Source: Alviniconcha marisindica
Lineage: Eukaryota; Mollusca; Gastropoda; Provannidae
NCBI GenBank assembly: GCA_018857735.1
Contig: JABMCL010002495.1
Coordinates: 250,001 to 314,000, forward strand
Length of the DNA stretch: 64,000 bases
Direction of reading: 5' to 3'
Shown: positions 53,133 to 64,000 of the stretch, piece by piece
Layout of the letters: every line of letters starts with the position of its first letter
Position numbering within the stretch: position 1 is the stretch's first letter
Program-made: the position numbers and the translations under genes
Notes under the pieces: generated by a model
What the model saw: the letters and a program-made list of their open reading frames with translations, nothing else
The model's database searches: none
What the model was told of the DNA's origin: nothing

Positions 53133-54480
53133 CTGTTGAAGGACGGAAAAAACAAGCTGCTGTCTTCATACACCACCTTTGTTTCCCTCCCTCTTTTGAG
53201 ATTCATGCTGCAGCTGTAAATGTCACCTTATCACACCAAGACTTTGACCAACTGAACCAGCAGTGCCAAAGCAGGGTACGGAGAGTGACTGTGAAGTCTC
53301 ACAATCTGTTTGATCTCGGTGCCAAGCAGCCAGGGTTAAATGTCTCAGTGGTCTAGTCAGCATGTCACTAAAAAACGTACCAGTGGTCTAGCCATCGTGT
53401 CACTAACACCATGTGTGCACAGTGCACTACCAGCTATCACAGATCATTACTTTATTCCTCCAAGTGGCCAGGCTGTGCTGTGCACCAATGTCACGCGCTC
53501 TGACACTGACTGCCGTGTTAAGGGCACTCGGCACACAGGAAACAACAAGCACAAAAGCACAGACCTTGAATCTGCGCTTGTAACATAATAAAGCCTGTGG
53601 TTGGATGAACTTCATGAACAGTTTCTCAGAGCATGATTTATCACAGGACCCAACCCATAATGCCTGCCTCAACACAGATGGTATGGCTTGTGCAGGGATG
53701 CCTTATGAATGAAGGAAGGAAAAAAGTCTCCAAAATAATGGTGGCTGGGGGAAGGGTGGGGTGATTGGTGGGGGGGGGGGGGGGGGGGGGGGAATAGTCC
53801 TTCAGAACAGCAACACACCAGTAAGCCATCAAAGATGGCACACATTCAGTCCCAAGCTGTTCCGGTGTGCCATAAAAATAAAATAAAAAAACTTTAAAAA
53901 TAACATAATCTGGGTCACACAGCACAGAAAACAATGGAACCTGCAATGACAATGCAAGTCCGGATACAAAAACTTTTTAATTAACTGATCACTGGATGGT
54001 GCAAATGAGGCAGCAAAAACTGTCCACAGAAAATATCATCAGAGCAACTGAGTGGTTTGACACACACACACACATGCGTGCACACACACACACGTGCGCA
54101 TGCACACATGCATACACACACACAATTAGACTGGAAAGATGCAGGGAATGTGTAAAACATGTATCATATGACTTGATTCTGACTAAGTGCATTGTGATCA
54201 ATATAAAACACAGACTTTCAGAAAAAAACACCAGTCACAGAGATCGAGAGAAACAGAGTGAGACAGACAGGTACACTGAGAGCTCAAACAAAGAGAGAAT
54301 TCATTTAAATAATTAAAAGACAAACAAGAAGTAAAAAAATTAAAAAATTTGCCATAGGTCTACATTTTACAAAGTATAATTTATATCCCTATACTTTGCT
54401 TCATTAAATGTCTTCCGACAGCTTCAGTTTCACTAATTTCGATCAAACCAACCTTTTGTTTTGCCGACTCTCTTGCAAAC
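53133..54480. other. upstream of SHC coding exon 1; no clear exon
   Basis: A poly-G run at about 53769-53792 and CA repeats at about 54060-54123 are present. A 5' UTR exon or promoter of SHC is expected here or further right but could not be recognised. Confidence 0.4.
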
Positions 54481-54529
54481 GATTCATTCTACTGTGCACT
54501 ATTTCCCCTGTTTCTGCTGCTGTGGTACT

Positions 54530-54935
54530 AGTACTAGTACAGACTTCTTTACCATCCACTGTTGTAGTACCAGTACATACTTCTGTACCATCCACTGTTG
54601 TAGTACCAGTACAGACTTCTTTACCATCCACGACTGTAGTACTAGTACAGACTTCTTTACCATCCCCAGCTGTAGTACTAGTAAAAGTCCCTTTTTCCTG
54701 TTTTAACCCCCCTGTACCAAAAATTCCCCCCCAGCTGTAGTACTAGTACATACTTCTGTACCATCCACTGTTGTAGTACCAGTACAGACTTCTTTACCAT
54801 CCACGGCTGTAGTACTAGTACAGACTTCTTTACCATCCCCAGCTGTAGTACTAGTACATACTTCTGTACCATCCACTGTTGTAGTACCAGTACAGACTTC
54901 TTTACCATCCCTAGCTGTAGTACTAGTACAGACTT
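54530..54935. repeat. 36-bp minisatellite, eleven or so copies
   Basis: The unit contains GTAGTACCAGTACAGACTTC then TTTACCATCCACTGTT. On the - strand it reads DGKEVCTSTTAV / DGTEVCTGTTTV in frame with the upstream open frame. The array is interrupted near 54680-54735 by a non-repeat piece. Confidence 0.92.
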
Positions 54936-55500
54936 CTTTATTATTCGCTGCTGGCAGAGGTGTGGCATTTCCCTTAAGTTCCAACACTGATGCAGATTTG
55001 TCACCCACTTCCAAAGCGGTTTCACATTTCCTACCAGTTTCCAACACCGTTTTGGGCCTTGGACTGGTTTTCGCCACCGTATTTGTTAAAGAGTTGCCAC
55101 CCCTTTTGTTTGTTTTAAAGGCCATTGCAGACCTAGATTCCCCAGCGTCCACTGGTGCTGGAGAGTGTTCACCTGTTTCCTTAGATGCTGCTGAGTCCTG
55201 ACCCATCATTTCCACCGCTAGAGATGGATTTTTACACTCTTCCTTCACCCTTCTCTTTGAGTTTGTTCCCGCTCTTTGAAGAGTGCTTGCATTGAAATGA
55301 TCTGTCATTAGCGTCAGTTTTGGTTCTCCAGCAACCATGCCTTTGCTTGCCAGATCTTTCGTAATTTCAGTCTCATTCTCAGTGTCTGCTTTTGTGAGCA
55401 TCGTAACCACGTCATCCCTTTGAATGGTGGCAACCAGTTCAAGGATTTTACCATTTTCCATTGCCTTTGCCAGTTCACAAATTCTCTTCGCCAGGCTCAT
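54703..55500 (-). CDS. unrecognised protein, 265 codons, with C-terminal 12-residue repeats
   Basis: An ATG at 55498-55500 (A at -3) opens MSLAKRICELAKAMENGKIL and continues ELVATIQRDDVVTMLTKA, two probable helices. An acidic and Lys-rich region follows (residues about 40-195), then six complete repeats of DGKEVCTSTTAG type, ending GEFLVQGG and a stop. The first 190 residues have non-repetitive, protein-like composition, so the frame is likely real. The start resembles, only loosely, the helical N-terminal domain of TFIIS/elongin-type proteins; this is not a firm assignment. It lies 1.6 kb upstream of SHC on the same strand, but none of the donors I checked in it joins the SHC acceptor in frame, so a p66-like SHC N-terminus is not supported. 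Confidence 0.45.
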   Translation of the reverse strand: MSLAKRICELAKAMENGKILELVATIQRDDVVTMLTKADTENETEITKDLASKGMVAGEPKLTLMTDHFNASTLQRAGTNSKRRVKEECKNPSLAVEMMGQDSAASKETGEHSPAPVDAGESRSAMAFKTNKRGGNSLTNTVAKTSPRPKTVLETGRKCETALEVGDKSASVLELKGNATPLPAANNKEVCTSTTARDGKEVCTGTTTVDGTEVCTSTTAGDGKEVCTSTTAVDGKEVCTGTTTVDGTEVCTSTTAGGEFLVQGG

Positions 55501-55653
55501 TTTGGTGACAACTTTCAACTCGCAGCTCAAAAACACAGTGCTGTGTCTCACAGTCAAGATCAAGTGCTGACAGTAACTTTTCACAAACACTTCCACTAAA
55601 CCCTTTCTCAGCACCCGACTTGTCAGAAAGCAAATCACAGGACACAAAAGCAT

Positions 55654-60338
<4,685 letters not shown>

Positions 60339-60339
60339 G

Positions 60340-60555
60340 AAGGTATAACAAAGTCCAAGCATGTCTTTTAGTGGAAACTTTTTACTCCGAATTTTCACCC
60401 TTGAGGGCTTTGTCAAGGCTAACCGGGCCTTGACGAATCAGTCAAGCTAACCGGGCCTTGACGAATCAGTCAAGCTAAGCGGGCCTTGACGAAGCCCTCA
60501 AGGGCGAAAATTTGGAGTAAAAAGTTTCTACTAAAAAACATGCTTGGACTTTGTT

Positions 60556-60562
<7 letters not shown>
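60340..60562. mobile_element. snap-back element: about 80-bp arms around a tandem-repeat loop
   Basis: AAGGTATAACAAAGTCCAAG at 60340 pairs with CTTGGACTTTGTTATACCTT ending at 60562. The arms continue through GGAAACTTTTTACTCC and CCCTTGAGGGCTT. The loop has three copies of GGGCCTTGACGAATCAGTCA-like sequence. A TA tract of about 55 bp follows directly. Confidence 0.88.
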
Positions 60563-60621
<59 letters not shown>

Positions 60622-62221
60622 CACTTTATGATAGATAACTGGTTTTTAATGCCCAGTCTCACTTTATGACATTATATATTTATGAATTATATATTATATA
60701 TATATATGATTCATTAAAATCAACAGTTAGGACTCCATACGTGTGAGTTTAAAAGAACTTAATGAGTCTCAGAAGAAAAACACAATAATGTGCATGTATG
60801 TCCATATCTAATGACTAATAGCAATACTGTAATACTAATAGCAAAAAGACAAATTACACAAAAATGCCATCACACCACCAAACACTACAATTATCATAAT
60901 CTGGTTGCTAATTCATACACTGATACAGGTAACATGAAGAATACCAAAGTGGCATCTTGGGACAGCTTCAGTAAGTTTGGATGATGCAGCCAGGCAGTAA
61001 TTTTCAGGCTGGAACTAAGTGAAAGTGGAATAGTTCGAAGAAAATGCCTAACATTATAATAAGTAACAAATAGTAATATTCATGAACTAAATTGAAGCCA
61101 TTTTTGGCATAATTTGTGCTAGTACTACTGCTACTACTCTACTAGTTAGTGGCTGAACTTCCATTCAAATGATTTAGCTTTCATTGTAGGGTGATCCTGC
61201 TCACTGCTGTCAAAGTGCCCACTCCCTAATATGAATGATCAAAAGAAAAATGCTTGACAAACCAAAACACTGCAGACATTTTAATTACATATGACATCCA
61301 ATAACTCCCACTTAAGATGATCCATCACTGATGTGACATCGGAGGCCACCAGGTCACAAGGTGTACTGCGGTTTGTAATCATTTCATGACTGCCTTTTCC
61401 CCTTGTTTTGCTACATAGTGTTACTGGGATCAAATTTAGGCTAGGTCCTGATGAACACTTTTCTTTCTGACATAGACTCATAAGCACATGCAGTCAAACT
61501 TTATTAAGAGGGAGGGGAGGGGGAAGGGGGGGGGGGGGGTTCTGGTCTTGTCGAGGACAATACAAAAGCATCTTGAATTTAGTGCAAGTTTCTCGCCTTT
61601 TCTCTTAGTTTTGTTAGCTTGAAGCCAGCCTACTTTATTCCTAGTTGCTAAAGTTAAAACTAGATGGTCACATTACCTTGGACCTGGGGCCAGTTTGCAA
61701 CTCTAGATTCTTGATCCTGTTTCTAAATCAGTGACTTCCCAGTTCTTAATCTTAGTACTTTAGTAGTGAGTGGTATTAATAGCACACAGTAATCAGCAAC
61801 AAATCAATGTTACTAATACTATAGCTATTACTACTATTTCAAGTATCAGTCTAAACTCTAACAGTAACACCCTTTCTTTCTTTCTTTTTTCTTCTTCTTC
61901 AGTTGTATAATTTTTTAACATAGTAAAAATGTAGAACACACACACACACACACTGAGCAGGTGTTTTTCATTAAAATACAATGTACAATGCTTTTTCTCT
62001 GACCGAGTCTCAGTCCCACCCAGTCTGCATTATATTTTTTATAAATGTACAGTATACTAATAGACGACTCCACTCCTGTCAGTCAAAGCAGACACACCCT
62101 TAGATTTCAGCCAATCGCGTGCCACAGCATAATGAGATGCCCACGTGTTTTGACAAGGCCTGAAATCGCCTGGCAAGCTTTCGTGCCAGACACTGCAAGT
62201 GGTCAGTTGGCAGTGTTCGAC
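60563..62221. other. no gene seen
   Basis: A TA tract at 60563-60617, further short TA repeats to 60706, and a poly-G run near 61527-61540. Nothing coding is recognised. Confidence 0.5.
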
Positions 62222-62480
62222 ATGGCAGGAAAGAAACCTGGAAAACTGTTTTGTTGCTATGGCCAGTGTAAGTCAGACGAGCGATACCCTGACAAATGTG
62301 CAGGTGTCACATTCTAGCCACTTCCGAAGCCAAAAACAAGGCTGAAAGATTGTAAAGCTTGGATCAAGGCTGTGGTCGACCCCTTGATCAACAAAACCCT
62401 GAGCGTGATAACAAAGAACTACTACATGTGTTCCAAGATAAGTCAGCCTTAGTACAAAACGTACGATCCAGTTAATGTAT
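62222..62480 (+). pseudogene. broken THAP-type zinc-finger remnant
   Basis: The frame MAGKKPGKLFCCYGQCKSDE, RYPDKCAGVTF, stop, PLPKPKTRLKDCKAWIKAV, ...YYMCSK..QP, stop, YKTYDP follows the order of a THAP domain (C-x4-C, F.FPKPK, W, C..H, P). Two in-frame stops and loss of the final His (CSKIS where CSKHF is usual) mean it cannot make a working domain. THAP domains of this type often come from P-element-like transposons; no transposase part follows here. Confidence 0.65.
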
Positions 62481-64000
62481 GCATGCGTTCGGTTTTCTCT
62501 TTTGTAAGCTGTCAAAGTCAATGATTGTGTGCATGTGGTGGAAGTATAATTATTAGTGTAGGACTACATGGCTAAACACAAAATACGTGCCGTATAACGG
62601 CCGAAATATTGTTCATTCACTTGGAACATTGCATTATCGGTTTAATAATAGTGTGTGTGTGGGGGGGGGGGGTGCGTGCGTGCACGCACTACGGTAAAAA
62701 ATCTTAAAATTCAGAGGAGGTTTTCAGTGGTGTATATAATTGATGGCATACTACTCACATTTAGATGCCCGTTACACTGAATATTTTATATTGAGGAACT
62801 AAGCAGTAATGAGAGTTTTGGCTGAAAATAAAGTGCTTTTAATTCTGTCAATAATTCTCTACACGGCTCTAGTAAAACAAAACAAAAATGTGTAGGCATG
62901 CTCATGCAGACTACCAATAACTGCTGCATAAACTGTGAAAGGCAGACATACTGCCATACACCGATCGACTGGCATACTGTGAAACAGAGACAGACAGGTA
63001 GACAGACAGAGCACTTACAGACACACAACCACACTGAAACCGTGGGACACACACACACACACCACACGCACGCACGCACGCACACATACACACACACACA
63101 CCACACCACACACACAACACACACACACACACCACACACACACTGTACTGTGTGGCATGCCGGCTAAATCAGTGAAATATCCTACCTGTTCTGACGCTTG
63201 TTATACAGTAAAATCCAACTTGACAGTGACATTCCACAGGGAAAAGTATCCAACGTTAAGTGTGCTCACAATGATAATAATATGTCACAAGTTCAGTCCC
63301 AGTTTCTAAGTAAATATAAACAGTATGTATAATAAATGACCGAGCGGTAGCCAAACGTTTTACTGTATCACTTATCAAAGGCATGGTGCTTTCAATGATA
63401 TATTTCTCTTGCAGGTCTGGAGTAACTTGTAGAAAGTGATCTGTCATAGTCAGCCTAAATTTCTGTTCAGCATTAATTAAATTTCATTAATTTAATTCTG
63501 CTAAACTAACACATGAAGAAATCTGCGTATAACAGAAGCAACACAAAAATTAACCCCAATCCCTGTGGCTATAACTGCACTGTCACAGATATAGAAGTAA
63601 CACTGCCGTCTACCATCCCCTCTTGTATTGCTGCTTCTCTCCACTGCTAGGCCGGAGTTGGAGTTCGCTAGTTTCTAACTGTTCTGTGTAGAGGGGGGGT
63701 GTAATCTGGCACTCCCAACTGTCAGAGGTCTTGACCATCTGGGCTTTGGTCTTGACAAAACCTGGACCACTGCAGGAGAGAGGCTGGAAGTGTCTGTTTG
63801 GGTTATGAATTGCTTTGGCAAGCTGGAACCCATTTCACCCTCCCTGGGATGTAAACTGTCCCCTCCCTTTCCCATCTGACCAAGGAGGGCTGCAGACCAT
63901 GTATATTATCAACACAGGGTCCTGTGTCTCAAAAGACCGCTTTGACCTTTGGGTGAGTTTTCTCTCACCAAAACCAAAGCCCGTCTATTTTAAAATAGGC
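62481..64000. other. no gene seen
   Basis: TG plus poly-G near 62650-62672 and a compound CA tract at 63048-63142. The frame on the - strand at 63675-63875 has no recognised domain or splice context. Confidence 0.45.

Noticed and set aside
54703..55500. p66-type N-terminal exon of SHC
   Set aside because: The donor-like sites I checked in the repeat end in phase 1, while the SHC acceptor at 53132 needs phase 2, and the sequence does not resemble a CH2 domain.

Overview
The window is animal genomic DNA. Coding sequence is a small part of it, genes are split by introns, and most of the rest is microsatellite (TG/CA, TC/GA, TA, poly-G), minisatellite, tRNA-derived SINEs, LINE fragments and foldback elements. 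The organism is probably a lophotrochozoan, most likely a gastropod mollusc. That is inference from the style of the repeats and of the proteins; no sequence search was run.

Three genes could be rebuilt exon by exon with all splice phases agreeing. (1) SLC35A4, a Golgi nucleotide-sugar-transporter-like protein: + strand, 7980-18324, plus a possible first coding exon at 5836-5874. It has nine coding exons and 337 residues. (2) MRPL34 (bL34m), a mitochondrial large-subunit ribosomal protein: + strand, two exons at 28596-28627 and 29235-29802, 199 residues with an unusual C-terminal extension. (3) A SHC-family phosphotyrosine adaptor: - strand, twelve coding exons from 53131 down to 37564, 515 residues, PTB - proline/tyrosine-rich CH1 linker - SH2. 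An unrecognised - strand open frame at 54703-55500 lies upstream of SHC. The three genes have no obvious functional link.

Layout: 1-2900 holds a foldback-element fragment and a decayed non-LTR retrotransposon; 4650-5430 a 5'-truncated LINE with an open reverse-transcriptase C-terminal part; 5836-18324 SLC35A4; 18325-28590 intergenic with SINEs and TC/CA repeats; 28596-29802 MRPL34; 29803-37563 repeats and probably the SHC 3' UTR; 37564-53131 SHC; 53132-64000 the unknown frame, microsatellites, a snap-back element and a broken THAP-type zinc-finger remnant.

The most striking feature is a pair of minisatellites whose repeat unit is a splice site. In SLC35A4 the whole 3' splice-site module of the last exon (branch-point-like motif, TG tract, AG and about the first 33 exon bases) is repeated ten times in front of the functional copy (17365-18135). 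In SHC the end of the CH1 exon plus its 5' splice site is repeated in tandem (44070-44700), giving eight donors, of which the first three would give in-frame isoforms differing by 27 or 68 residues. In addition, the donor of a PTB exon of SHC opens directly into a TG/CA tract of about 500 bp.
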